Source: Archangium lipolyticum
GTDB taxonomy: Bacteria; Myxococcota; Myxococcia; Myxococcales; Myxococcaceae
Reading direction: 5' to 3'
Assembly (NCBI RefSeq): GCF_024623785.1
Contig: NZ_JANKBZ010000022.1
Span: 124,001 to 188,000, forward strand
DNA: 64,000 nucleotides
How positions within the stretch are numbered: position 1 is the first letter of the stretch; each line of letters opens with the position of its first letter. Below the pieces are notes generated by a model, which saw only the letters and a list, made by a program, of their open reading frames with translations, was not told the DNA's origin and did not search any database. Of the stretch, positions 16,980-25,034 are shown piece by piece. The position numbers were made by a program, and so were the translations under genes.

Positions 16980-19421
16980 TCACTCCGACGAGACGCCGAT
17001 TTTCGGACGGGGACGTACCCCAAAGCTCGTGAGGACGTTTTTCACGACGCGCCCCCACAGGTCCTGGTGGTCACTCGGCTGCGCGGCATTTGGATTGTCA
17101 GCGCGGTACAGCGACCAGCTCGCACCAATGGTGCCGGCGTAGAACACCTCACCGCCCTCTGGACGCTTCCAGTAGATCACCTGGCTGTTGAGGTACTCTG
17201 CCTTCAGGCTTTTTTTGTCGATGGTCTCGACCTTGTAGTTCCAGACGGTGTCTGTCTTGTTGGGGTCCTCGGCCGTGTGCACCTGGCTGGACGCCAGGAT
17301 CTCCAGGTTCTCGAGCGGTGGAATGCCGGAGTCCTGCTGCTCCTCACTGACGAGGATGTCCCACTCGTGCCCCACGGCCCTGTCCGCGAAGGTGGCGCCA
17401 TGGGTGAGGCCGGTGCCCTCGAAGAAAGGATGGTTCGGGTTCGTGCAGCTGTAGGGACGACGAGCGTCGTTGGTCTCGTTATCGGAAATGAAACCCGAGC
17501 TCTCCATGCCGAGAAGCTTCCAGCACGGGTAGCCGCTCTTGCGCATCAGGCTGCCGTACTTGCCATCCGTGCTATGGTAGCACTCCCATTGCGCGGCGTA
17601 CGCGCCCGCCCCCGCGTTTTCAAATTGCGAGGGCTTGCGGCACTCCATCACCGACAGGCCCTCATCGAAGCTCACGCGCCAGAACATCGTATTGCCCGAC
17701 AGCACGATGACCTTGCCGCCACGCCCGAGGTAGCGCTCCAGCCCCTGGTAGACCTCGGCCGACCAGTACTCGCTGTGCCCGTTGATGATGACGACCGGAT
17801 AGGCCTGCAGGATGTCCGGCTTGCGCTGCAGGTCGAAGTCGGAGAGGACGTCGAAGTCGTAGCCCTGCTGCTTCAGCCAGCGGTGCAGGAAGCGTTCGGC
17901 TCGGGTCAGATGGCTGTAGCCGACCGTGTCCTCGGGACTGTAGACGTAATACGGGGCCGCGGCTGGCCAGGGCAGGTTCAGGCCCATCCTGTACGTGGGC
18001 TGGCCGTTGCAGAGCAGGCCTCCCACGCTCTCGTAATGGTGGTTCCGGTAGAAGTTGTAGTTCGGGGCTTCGGGCGGGCCGTCCAGTCCCTCGGGCTGAC
18101 CCGGATACCACCGCTGGCGCGGGTTGCTCATCGCCGTGTCATTCTTCACGAAGGGCGTGCAGCTATAGGCGAGCCAGCTATTGGTGGCGGCGAGCACGAG
18201 GATGGGGTTCTTGGGCGCTTCCGCGGGCTTCCGGACCACGAAGGTCACGTCGTAGAGGTCCTTGTAGAAGCCTGCCTTCTCCTTGTCGTCCTCGTACCGC
18301 TGACCCGTGTCATCCTTGTTGTAGCGGATCCGTCCCACGTAGATGCCCGGCTCAAGGTTGGAGGGCAGCGGAAAGGAGTGGGAGACCTCCCAGCCGGCGT
18401 CGTACAGGTCGTCCGAGGCGAAGCGCAGGCCGTGGCCTCGCGTCTTGTCCTGGGCCGGGTCATAATCCTTATTGAACTTCGAGTCGTCGTTGGGGTCGAT
18501 GGTCGGCCCGAGGCTCGGGCCGCCAATCTGCCAGGTGGCACCGTTGATGATGCGCCCATGGAAGCCATTGTCGCTGATGTCCTGGAGGGTGGTGCCCCGC
18601 TCCTCGCTCATGGGCCAGCAGGCCAGCACACCGGTCATGTCGTCGGGCGGCTGCACGCCGTTGTCGGTGTCGCGCTGGGCGCAACGCCGGGCAATCTCCT
18701 CGGGGGTGAGTGCCCGTGTGTAGATGACGGGAACGGCCAGGTCCCCGTCGAGGAAATTGCAGGTGCGCCCGTCCTTCCCGTAGGCGGCCAACCGGAGCGG
18801 CGCGGTGCCCGGCCGGACGGAGCGGCTCGTGGAGCTGGGTGTGGACTCGTCCACCTTCTGGCCGTCGATCCAAAGCGACATGACCTGGCCGTTCCAGACG
18901 CCGACGACGTGGTACCAGGGGGCCGGGGTGTCATCACAGAAGGCGAGCGGAGCCGGACTGAGGAGCTCCCACTCCGCGTTGTAGAGGCCTCCGTCCCCAC
19001 AGTAAAACAAGACATTGCCCTTGTCCGTGAGGAACAGACCAAAGCCACACTGGGTCGAGTACGAGTAGCTCGTCAGCAACCCCTGCCAGCTCTTACGATT
19101 GCTCAACTTGTTCGTCCAGGGGCGGACCCAGCACTCGAGCGTCAGGGCCGCGAGGTTCTCGTTGGGCAGGGTCTTGGTCACCGTCACGTATGAGCCGGGG
19201 GTGATGGGCTGCTGCCGCGGCCCACTCGTGAAGGCGGGCGGCAGCTCTTTGTCGTCTTCATCCGGGCCATCCAGGTTGGGCCCCAGCTGTACGACCGAGA
19301 GTTTGTAGGGAACGTCGCTGCTGACCCGGAAGTGGATGGTGTCGCCTGCGGCAACGCTCTTCTCCGCGTACGCATGGACTCCGGGTGGGATGAACTCGAG
19401 CGGTTTCTCTTCTTGTGCCAT
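16980..19421 (-). CDS. N,N-dimethylformamidase large-subunit-like protein
   Basis: 813 residues, slightly longer than the roughly 760-residue beta subunit of bacterial dimethylformamidase. An N-terminal beta domain is followed by a LamG/ConA-like region (about 85-255: ALTLECWVRPW, WYHVVGVWNGQVMSLWIDGQ, LDGDLAVPVIYTRALTPEEI). A C-terminal part resembles a degenerate glutamine-amidotransferase fold (VVIINGHSEYWSAEVYQGLERYLGRGGKVIVLSGN). Known DMFase binds one Fe through Tyr-Tyr-Glu; plausible equivalents here are Tyr419, Tyr458 and Glu551. The small alpha subunit gene was not found next to it. No signal peptide. An amide hydrolase is likely but the substrate is open. Confidence 0.8.
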   Translation of the reverse strand: MAQEEKPLEFIPPGVHAYAEKSVAAGDTIHFRVSSDVPYKLSVVQLGPNLDGPDEDDKELPPAFTSGPRQQPITPGSYVTVTKTLPNENLAALTLECWVRPWTNKLSNRKSWQGLLTSYSYSTQCGFGLFLTDKGNVLFYCGDGGLYNAEWELLSPAPLAFCDDTPAPWYHVVGVWNGQVMSLWIDGQKVDESTPSSTSRSVRPGTAPLRLAAYGKDGRTCNFLDGDLAVPVIYTRALTPEEIARRCAQRDTDNGVQPPDDMTGVLACWPMSEERGTTLQDISDNGFHGRIINGATWQIGGPSLGPTIDPNDDSKFNKDYDPAQDKTRGHGLRFASDDLYDAGWEVSHSFPLPSNLEPGIYVGRIRYNKDDTGQRYEDDKEKAGFYKDLYDVTFVVRKPAEAPKNPILVLAATNSWLAYSCTPFVKNDTAMSNPRQRWYPGQPEGLDGPPEAPNYNFYRNHHYESVGGLLCNGQPTYRMGLNLPWPAAAPYYVYSPEDTVGYSHLTRAERFLHRWLKQQGYDFDVLSDFDLQRKPDILQAYPVVIINGHSEYWSAEVYQGLERYLGRGGKVIVLSGNTMFWRVSFDEGLSVMECRKPSQFENAGAGAYAAQWECYHSTDGKYGSLMRKSGYPCWKLLGMESSGFISDNETNDARRPYSCTNPNHPFFEGTGLTHGATFADRAVGHEWDILVSEEQQDSGIPPLENLEILASSQVHTAEDPNKTDTVWNYKVETIDKKSLKAEYLNSQVIYWKRPEGGEVFYAGTIGASWSLYRADNPNAAQPSDHQDLWGRVVKNVLTSFGVRPRPKIGVSSE

Positions 19422-19682
19422 GGACAGAGCCCCTACGGGCGGCGGTGCTTCCCGTCCGCCTCATGCCGGTCCGGGGCCGCGCCACGGCATCATCAGAGCA
19501 CTGCGCGTCCGGGCAAGCTGTGAGCAACCTCTCAGCAACCGGGAGAAGCCCGTCACAGCCCCCCAGCGGCGGCACCCGGGGGGCGCCCGGTGCGCCGCCG
19601 AGACGCATAGGAGGGGCTGGACGGGACTCCTCACCGAAAGGAAGTAGCATTCCGGGATGTCGTCATTGATCTGGAGAGCCGG
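19422..19682. other. Divergent intergenic region, no feature recognised
   Basis: A 261-bp gap between the dimethylformamidase-like gene and grpB, transcribed away from each other. It must hold both promoters; I see no convincing promoter pair, repeat or RNA. Confidence 0.5.
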
Positions 19683-20165
19683 ATGGACACCGTTCACTTC
19701 CACCCCCACGAGCAGGTCCGCGAGCGAGCGGAAGAGGCCTTTCGCGAGCACCACGCGCGCCTCTCCTCCTTGCTGCCATACGCGGACATCCAGCACGTGG
19801 GGAGCACGGCGGTTCCAGGGGTTCGGACGAAGGGGGACCTGGACATCCAGGTGCGAGTGCCGAAGGAGCGCTTCGCGGAAGCAGACGCGCTCCTGGCCAC
19901 GCGCTACGCGAGGAACGAGGGCAGCGAGCGAACGCCCGAGTTCGCAAGCTTCCACGACGAGTCCCTCCCGGTGCCACTGGGAATCCAGCTCACCGCCATG
20001 AGGGGCAGCCATGACTTCTTCTCCCGGGCGAGGGATGTGCTGCTGGCGAGCCCCGAGCGCGTCGCGGAGTACGACGCGCTGAAGGAGCGGTGGAAAGGCG
20101 GGTCGATGGAGGCCTACCGCGAGGAGAAGTCGGCGTTCTTTGCAAAGCTGCTGGGCTCGCGGTAG
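19683..20165 (+). CDS. GrpB/UPF0157-family nucleotidyltransferase-like protein
   Basis: 160 residues. The GrpB signature is clear: LSSLLPYADIQHVGSTAVPGVRTKGDLDIQVRV, which carries the GS and D-x-D of the nucleotidyltransferase fold, then LPVPLGIQLTAM and the C-terminal YREEKSAFFAKLL. The biochemical role of this family is not settled; members are sometimes fused to CoaE. CTGGAGAG lies just before the ATG. It is convergent with the downstream enhancer-binding protein gene. Confidence 0.88.
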   Translation: MDTVHFHPHEQVRERAEEAFREHHARLSSLLPYADIQHVGSTAVPGVRTKGDLDIQVRVPKERFAEADALLATRYARNEGSERTPEFASFHDESLPVPLGIQLTAMRGSHDFFSRARDVLLASPERVAEYDALKERWKGGSMEAYREEKSAFFAKLLGSR

Positions 20166-20229
20166 CGAGTGAGCATGCGCATTCGCGAACCTGGTCTCGC
20201 GCGCCACGGTGGCCCCCCTGCTGGCGCGC

Positions 20230-21828
20230 TCACCTCATCTCCAACGCCCTCATCCGGGCCTTGAGCGTATTGACCGCGATGCCCAGCTCCTGAGCGGCCC
20301 GGGTCTTGTTGCCCTGGTGCTTCTCCAGAGCGGCCTGGAGCTCCTCCCGGGTCAGGTCCGCGGGCCGCTTGCGCGAAGGCACGGGCAGCTCCGGGATCGT
20401 CATCGTCGCCCTGGACGCGGAGACGGGCTCCACCCCCGAGAAGCCCACCTGCCTCTGGACCAGATAGCTCTTCACCGCCTCCAGCGTGATGACGGTCCGC
20501 CGGTGCTCGATGCCCTCGAGCGATTGGAGCGCCACCTCGCGGGCCACCACCGTCCGCACCGTCGACTCCAGCTCGCGGATCTGCCCCGGCCAGCTCGCCT
20601 TCTGCAGGAAGGCGATGGCATCGCTGGTGAGCTCGGCGTCGTACTGCTGCTCCACCTTCAGCCGGTGCAGGAAGGTTTCCACCAGATTCGGGATGTCCTC
20701 GCGCCGCTCCTCGAGCGTGGGAAGGAGGATGACGTCTCCCGTCGCCAGCCGCTGCGTGAGATCCGGCCGGAGACCGGTTTGCTTGAGCGGCACCTTGGAG
20801 GCGGAGATGAGCCGGAAGCGGGGCGGTGGCTCACGGTAGTCCGCGGGGGCGCCCAGCGGCGCCAGGCTGCCCGTGCCCTCCAGCACGTCGATGAGGAAGT
20901 CCTGTGCGAGACGCGGCAGGAACTCCACCTCGTCCAGGAAGAGCGTGCCCCGGTTGGCGCTGTAGAGCTTGCCCACCCGGGAGATGGCATCCGTGAAAGC
21001 GCCCTTCACGTGTCCGAGCAGCTCGCTGGTGAGCGCGTTCGTGTCCTGCGGCAGCCGGCCGCAGTTGAGGATGACGAAGTTGCCCTCGAGCCGGCTGCGG
21101 CTGTGGATCTCCCGCGCGATGAAGGTCTTCCCCGTGCCCGACTTGCCCAGCAGGAACACCGGGAGCTGGTGCCGGGCACAGACGTTGATGGCACGCTCGA
21201 GCCGGACCGTCTCGGGCGACCCCGCCTGATGGGAGCGAGGGCCCGCCACCAGTCCGTGCGGCACCTCCTCCAGGAGGGTGATGCGGCTGCGGCTGTTGCC
21301 CAGCAGGATGACGTCACCTGCCTCCAGCACGTGGTCCCTCGAGGCCCAGATCTCCTGGAAGTGCCTGCGCTCGTCCCCCTCCACCTGGACATCGCTGCGG
21401 CCCAGGAAGCTGTGGTTGCGCGAGTTGAGATCGCGGTACACCCAGCGGTGATCCTCGCGGAACGACAGCCGCCCGTGCTGCCGTGACACCGCGTCGTGCG
21501 GGAAGACGACCGTGGACTCGGGCGCCCTCCCGAAGACATACGAGCGATCCGGGTACAGGGGGACGATCAGATCCTCGACGCCCTCACGCTGGACACGCAA
21601 CGCCCGGGGCTCTCGGTACGGAGCATCCTCCACGTCCCGCCCGGAGGCTGGCTCCCCCTGCACGCGCAACCGGCCACCACCGTTGGTGGTGGACAGGTCG
21701 GGCGTCCAGTGGACAGGCGGGCCGAGGGAGGGCTCCGTGAGCGCCTGGATGAAGATGCTGGTCTTCTCGAGCGATGGGCCGCGCGCCTCCTCTTCCTCGT
21801 CATCGCCTGGCCACTCCCGGGTCGTCAT
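20230..21828 (-). CDS. FHA-domain sigma-54 enhancer-binding protein (GAFTDA variant)
   Basis: 532 residues. An FHA domain (about 85-190: YVFGRAPESTVVFPHDAVSRQHGRLSF, DLNSRNHSFL) replaces the usual receiver. The AAA+ domain has Walker A GKSGTGKT (228-235), Walker B GTLFLDE (294-300), an arginine-finger region (RPDLTQRLATGDVILLP) and a Fis-type helix-turn-helix at the C-terminus (NKTRAAQELGIAVNTLKARM). The sigma-54 contact loop reads GAFTDA (276-281) instead of GAFTGA. FHA-type activators are common in myxobacteria and are switched by Ser/Thr kinases. A second FHA protein gene is divergent from it. Confidence 0.93.
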   Translation of the reverse strand: MTTREWPGDDEEEEARGPSLEKTSIFIQALTEPSLGPPVHWTPDLSTTNGGGRLRVQGEPASGRDVEDAPYREPRALRVQREGVEDLIVPLYPDRSYVFGRAPESTVVFPHDAVSRQHGRLSFREDHRWVYRDLNSRNHSFLGRSDVQVEGDERRHFQEIWASRDHVLEAGDVILLGNSRSRITLLEEVPHGLVAGPRSHQAGSPETVRLERAINVCARHQLPVFLLGKSGTGKTFIAREIHSRSRLEGNFVILNCGRLPQDTNALTSELLGHVKGAFTDAISRVGKLYSANRGTLFLDEVEFLPRLAQDFLIDVLEGTGSLAPLGAPADYREPPPRFRLISASKVPLKQTGLRPDLTQRLATGDVILLPTLEERREDIPNLVETFLHRLKVEQQYDAELTSDAIAFLQKASWPGQIRELESTVRTVVAREVALQSLEGIEHRRTVITLEAVKSYLVQRQVGFSGVEPVSASRATMTIPELPVPSRKRPADLTREELQAALEKHQGNKTRAAQELGIAVNTLKARMRALEMR

Positions 21829-21964
21829 GCCTGCCCCCCTCCCGATTGATTGCCGTCAGCCTTGATAGCAGTTTTGACGAGTCGATGCCGACAGGCTCCC
21901 GGATGACGGGTAGCAACCGGGCGCAACCCCTTGAAATGACTTGGAGCCGGGCTGACAGGGGGCC

Positions 21965-21980
21965 CGGCACGCGCCGTGCT
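21965..21980 (+). promoter_or_regulatory. Possible sigma-54 (-24/-12) promoter
   Basis: The sequence CGGCACG-N4-GTGCT fits the sigma-54 consensus at the essential GG (21966-21967) and GC (21978-21979), which are 12 bases apart as required; the first T and one T of the -12 box differ. It lies 64 bp before the FHA protein gene and is next to an enhancer-binding protein gene. Confidence 0.4.
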
Positions 21981-22043
21981 CTGGGTGGAACCCATCAACC
22001 CATCGAACCGGTTGATGACCACGCCTCGCCATCAGGAGCACAC

Positions 22044-22499
22044 GTGTTCTTCATCACTGTCAGACGCATTGGAAAGAAGGGCAGGCAGACGGGGACGCTG
22101 GCGTCGCGCGAAGTCAGCATCGGCCGCGCGGCGGAGAACGATCTGGTCCTCGAGGACGCGCGCGTCTCGCGCCTGCACTGCCGGCTGTTGTCGGTCGAGG
22201 GTGGGGCCGTCGTGATGGACGAGCGCTCGCGCAACGGCACCTGGCTCAATGGCGAGCCCCTGGCCCATCCCACGTTCTTCACCTTCCACGACGAGCTGGT
22301 CGTTGGCCCCTATGCGTTGAGGGTCCAGTCGCTCGTCGGACGCTGCACCACCGGGCAGCCCCACCTCCACGCGGGACTGCTCGAGCTGGACGGGAACGAG
22401 CGCCAGGCGCACTTCTTCAACCGGGCCCACCTCGAGCGGTTGCCGGTGCGGCTCCCCCGCTTCGTCACTCGATGCCGAGCGCCTGCATCCGTGCCTTGA
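22044..22499 (+). CDS. Small FHA-domain protein
   Basis: 151 residues. The FHA core is complete: REVSIGRAAENDLVLEDARVSRLHCRLLSVEGGAVVMDERSRNGTWLNGEPL, with the GR, S-x2-H and NG phosphothreonine-binding residues. No other domain is recognisable in the C-terminal 60 residues. The start is GTG with AGGAG five bases upstream; the track of the same frame upstream of this has no coding character. It probably acts in Ser/Thr phospho-signalling with the divergent FHA enhancer-binding protein. Confidence 0.85.
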   Translation: MFFITVRRIGKKGRQTGTLASREVSIGRAAENDLVLEDARVSRLHCRLLSVEGGAVVMDERSRNGTWLNGEPLAHPTFFTFHDELVVGPYALRVQSLVGRCTTGQPHLHAGLLELDGNERQAHFFNRAHLERLPVRLPRFVTRCRAPASVP

Positions 22500-22520
22500 C
22501 GTACAAGTAGAGGCCGGCGC

Positions 22521-23993
22521 TCAGCCCTCCTCGACGATCCGACGGCCCGTCCGCACCACCGCCTCGACCAGCGCGTCGATGTCCTCGAAGCGGGTGCGGT
22601 GGTTCACGAAGCAGCAGCGCAGCGCGAACCTGCCTCCGAGCACGGTGCTCGAGGGGACGGCGAGCCCCGACTCCTGGAGCCGCAACAGGAGCTCCTGGTT
22701 CACGCGGTTCAGTGCATCGCCGTCCCGTCCCTCGCGCTTGAAGCGGAAGCACACGATGTTGAGGGGCACCGGTGCGAGGAACTCCAGCTCGGGGTGCGCC
22801 GACACCCGCTCCGCCAGGTATCGCGCCTGTTCGACATTCTGCTCGATGAGCCCCGCGAGGAGCCCGACGCCGTGCGCCTTGAGGGCCATCCACACCTTGA
22901 GGGCTCGGAAGCCGCGCGTGAGGTCGATGCCCCGGTCCGCGAAGGGCAGCCCTCCGGAGATGACACCGCGCTCCAGGGTGGCCAGGTAGCTCGCGCTGCT
23001 CGCGAAGGCCGCGCGATGGACCGCCGCGTCCCGGACGAGGACACAGGCCACGTCGAAGGGCTGGTACATCCACTTGTGGAGATCGAACGCGAGCGAGTCG
23101 GCCTGCTCGAGGCCCTGGACGACGGGACGGAGCGCGTCGCTCATCGCCGCGAGCGCGCCGAAAGCTCCATCGATGTGGAACCAGAGCCCCTCCTCCTGGC
23201 AGAGCGCCGCGAGCCCCGGCAGATCATCGGTCGCGCCCGTGTTGACGGTGCCAGCGGTGCCGATGACGCAGAGGGGGTGAAGACCCTCGCGGCGATCCGC
23301 ACGGATGGCCTGGCGCAGGGCACCCAGGTCCATGCGAAACGCCGCGTCCACGGGGATGAGGCGCAGCGAGCGCCGCCCCAGGCCGAGCAGCTCCACGCTC
23401 TTGGTGGCCCACCCGTGAGTCTCCGTCGACGCGTAGACGACGAGCCGCGGCCCCTCCCGCTGCAGCCCGTGCTCCCGCACATCGAAGCCCGCCCTCGCGT
23501 GCCGGGCGACCGCGAGGCCGAGCACGTTCGCCATCGTGCCCCCGAGCACGAGCAGGCCACTGGCGGAGTCCGGGAAGCCCACGAGCCGGGTGAGCCAGGC
23601 AAGGACCTGGGACTCGACGAGGGCCGGCGCCTGGTCGAAGCCCGCCATGTGCGGATTCATGCCCGCGGCGAGCATGTCGGCCATCATGCCGAGCGGCGTA
23701 CCGTTTCCCTGCACCCAGCCGAAGAAGCGCGGGTGACGATTGCCATTGGAATAGGGCAGGACGTACTCGAGGAACTCACGGTAGGTGGCCTCGGCGCCCT
23801 GCCCTTCGCGGGGGAGCGGCTCGCGCAGGTGGTGCCGCACGTCGCCAGACATGGGCTGCCAGGCGGGCTGGTCGTGCAGCGTCCGCAGATGCTCGACCAT
23901 GTCATCGACCATCTGGTGCGCGAGCCGGCGGAAGGAGTCCCAGTCCGCTGGATCCAACGTCAGCTCAGGTGTCGGGGTCTTTCGCGTCGTCAT
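22521..23993 (-). CDS. PLP-dependent group II decarboxylase
   Basis: 490 residues, the normal length for aromatic-L-amino-acid/glutamate decarboxylase relatives. Family blocks: NGNRHPRFFGWVQGNGTP, LVLGGTMANVLGL, the cofactor Asp in WFHIDGAFGA and the Schiff-base Lys in SLAFDLHKWMYQPFDVA. The substrate amino acid cannot be told from sequence alone. The start at MTTRKTPTPEL follows a region that contains unrelated fragments; the longer open frame upstream includes a chemoreceptor remnant and is not part of the gene. It is convergent with the small FHA gene (21 bp apart). Confidence 0.92.
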   Translation of the reverse strand: MTTRKTPTPELTLDPADWDSFRRLAHQMVDDMVEHLRTLHDQPAWQPMSGDVRHHLREPLPREGQGAEATYREFLEYVLPYSNGNRHPRFFGWVQGNGTPLGMMADMLAAGMNPHMAGFDQAPALVESQVLAWLTRLVGFPDSASGLLVLGGTMANVLGLAVARHARAGFDVREHGLQREGPRLVVYASTETHGWATKSVELLGLGRRSLRLIPVDAAFRMDLGALRQAIRADRREGLHPLCVIGTAGTVNTGATDDLPGLAALCQEEGLWFHIDGAFGALAAMSDALRPVVQGLEQADSLAFDLHKWMYQPFDVACVLVRDAAVHRAAFASSASYLATLERGVISGGLPFADRGIDLTRGFRALKVWMALKAHGVGLLAGLIEQNVEQARYLAERVSAHPELEFLAPVPLNIVCFRFKREGRDGDALNRVNQELLLRLQESGLAVPSSTVLGGRFALRCCFVNHRTRFEDIDALVEAVVRTGRRIVEEG

Positions 23994-24058
23994 CACGCGG
24001 CACTCATAGCGTGGACGCGTGCCCCTGTCTGGCCGTTTCCGGACCCCGGAGCGGCGCT

Positions 24059-24115
24059 CATCGCCTTGTTGAGCTGGCCGACGCTCGACGACTGCTCGCT
24101 CGATGTGGCGGCAAC
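24059..24115 (-). pseudogene. Remnant of a chemoreceptor gene (57 bp)
   Basis: These 57 bp match 13523-13579, inside the chemoreceptor signalling domain of this same window, with three mismatches, and translate to VAATSS-QSSSVGQ-NKAM in both places. Sequence on either side does not match. It is a leftover of an MCP gene or a partial duplication, now stranded in the gap upstream of the decarboxylase gene. Confidence 0.7.
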
Positions 24116-24129
24116 ATCCGGCGGGCAAA

Positions 24130-24146
24130 ATGCAACTATGTTGCAT
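24130..24146. promoter_or_regulatory. Perfect palindromic operator candidate upstream of ABC exporter
   Basis: ATGCAACTATGTTGCAT is a perfect inverted repeat with 7-base arms around TAT. It is unusually AT-rich for the neighbourhood and sits 148 bp before the ABC ATPase gene. It looks like a repressor dimer site; no regulator gene is adjacent. Confidence 0.5.
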
Positions 24147-24232
24147 AAGCATATCTGTTTCCGGGCCGGGGAAACCCCCGTGATCGCCGCGAACATCTGT
24201 GCGTCTCGTGGTTGAAGCCATGCGAGAGTACG

Positions 24233-24252
24233 CATCGTCCATGGGGACGATG
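24233..24252 (+). other. Hairpin in leader of ABC operon
   Basis: CATCGTCC-ATGG-GGACGATG forms a perfect 8-bp stem with a 4-base loop, 41 bp before the ATPase start and downstream of the palindromic operator. There is no T-run after it, so it is not a classic terminator; it could affect message stability or translation. Confidence 0.35.
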
Positions 24253-24293
24253 GGGCCTGGCGAGCCGTCACAGTTGAGAGCAGCGAGGAGAGC

Positions 24294-25034
24294 ATGTCCG
24301 AAGTCGTGAGTACCGGGGCCCTGGAAGCGATCGGGCTCGAGCACCGCTACGAGTCGAAGACCGTTCTGCGGGGGTTGAACTTCACCGTGGAGCCCGGCCA
24401 GATCTATGCCCTGCTCGGCGGCAATGGCGCGGGTAAGTCGACGACGCTCAGCATCTTCCTGGGCCTGGTTCGCCCGACGGCGGGGCAGGCCAGGGTCTGT
24501 GGTCACGACGTGGCGGTCGATCCCCGGGCCGCACGGTCGCGGCTGGCCTATGTCCCCGAGAACGTGGCCCTCTACGAGCATCTCAGCGCGCGGGAGAACA
24601 TCGACTACTTCTTGACCATCGCGGGAAGCGAGCAGCGGTCATTGTCGGACATCGACGAGGCGCTGGAGGCGGTCGGACTGGCGCGCGAGGCGTGGGGAAA
24701 GCGCGTGGGCGGGTTCTCCAAGGGCATGCGCCAGAAGGTGGCGATCGCTCTCGCCATCGCCCGGCGCGTGCCGGTGCTCCTGCTGGACGAACCGACCTCT
24801 GGCCTGGATCCGCGAGCGACCGGCGACTTCAACCGGCTGCTGGACACGGCTCGCGCGCGCGGCGTCGCCACCCTGATGGTGACGCACGACCTGCTGAGCG
24901 CCGTCGAGATCGCCGACCGGATCGGCTTCCTGGCGCGGGGCCGGCTCGAGGAGGAACTGGCCGCCACCGGCCAGGAGCGGTTCGATGTCAGGGCCCTGCA
25001 TCAGCGCTATGCTCACGCAGGGGAGGCCTCATGA
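24294..25034 (+). CDS. ABC transporter ATP-binding protein
   Basis: 246 residues. Walker A GGNGAGKST, signature-like GGFSKGMRQKV, Walker B VLLLDEPTSGLDP and the switch His in MVTHD are all present, with Q-loop region VPENVALYEHLSARENI. The protein resembles ATPases of ABC-2 exporters such as NosF or CcmA types. A ribosome site (GAGGAG) precedes the ATG. Its stop overlaps the start of the first permease gene by an ATGA, the first of two such overlaps in this three-gene operon. Confidence 0.94.
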   Translation: MSEVVSTGALEAIGLEHRYESKTVLRGLNFTVEPGQIYALLGGNGAGKSTTLSIFLGLVRPTAGQARVCGHDVAVDPRAARSRLAYVPENVALYEHLSARENIDYFLTIAGSEQRSLSDIDEALEAVGLAREAWGKRVGGFSKGMRQKVAIALAIARRVPVLLLDEPTSGLDPRATGDFNRLLDTARARGVATLMVTHDLLSAVEIADRIGFLARGRLEEELAATGQERFDVRALHQRYAHAGEAS

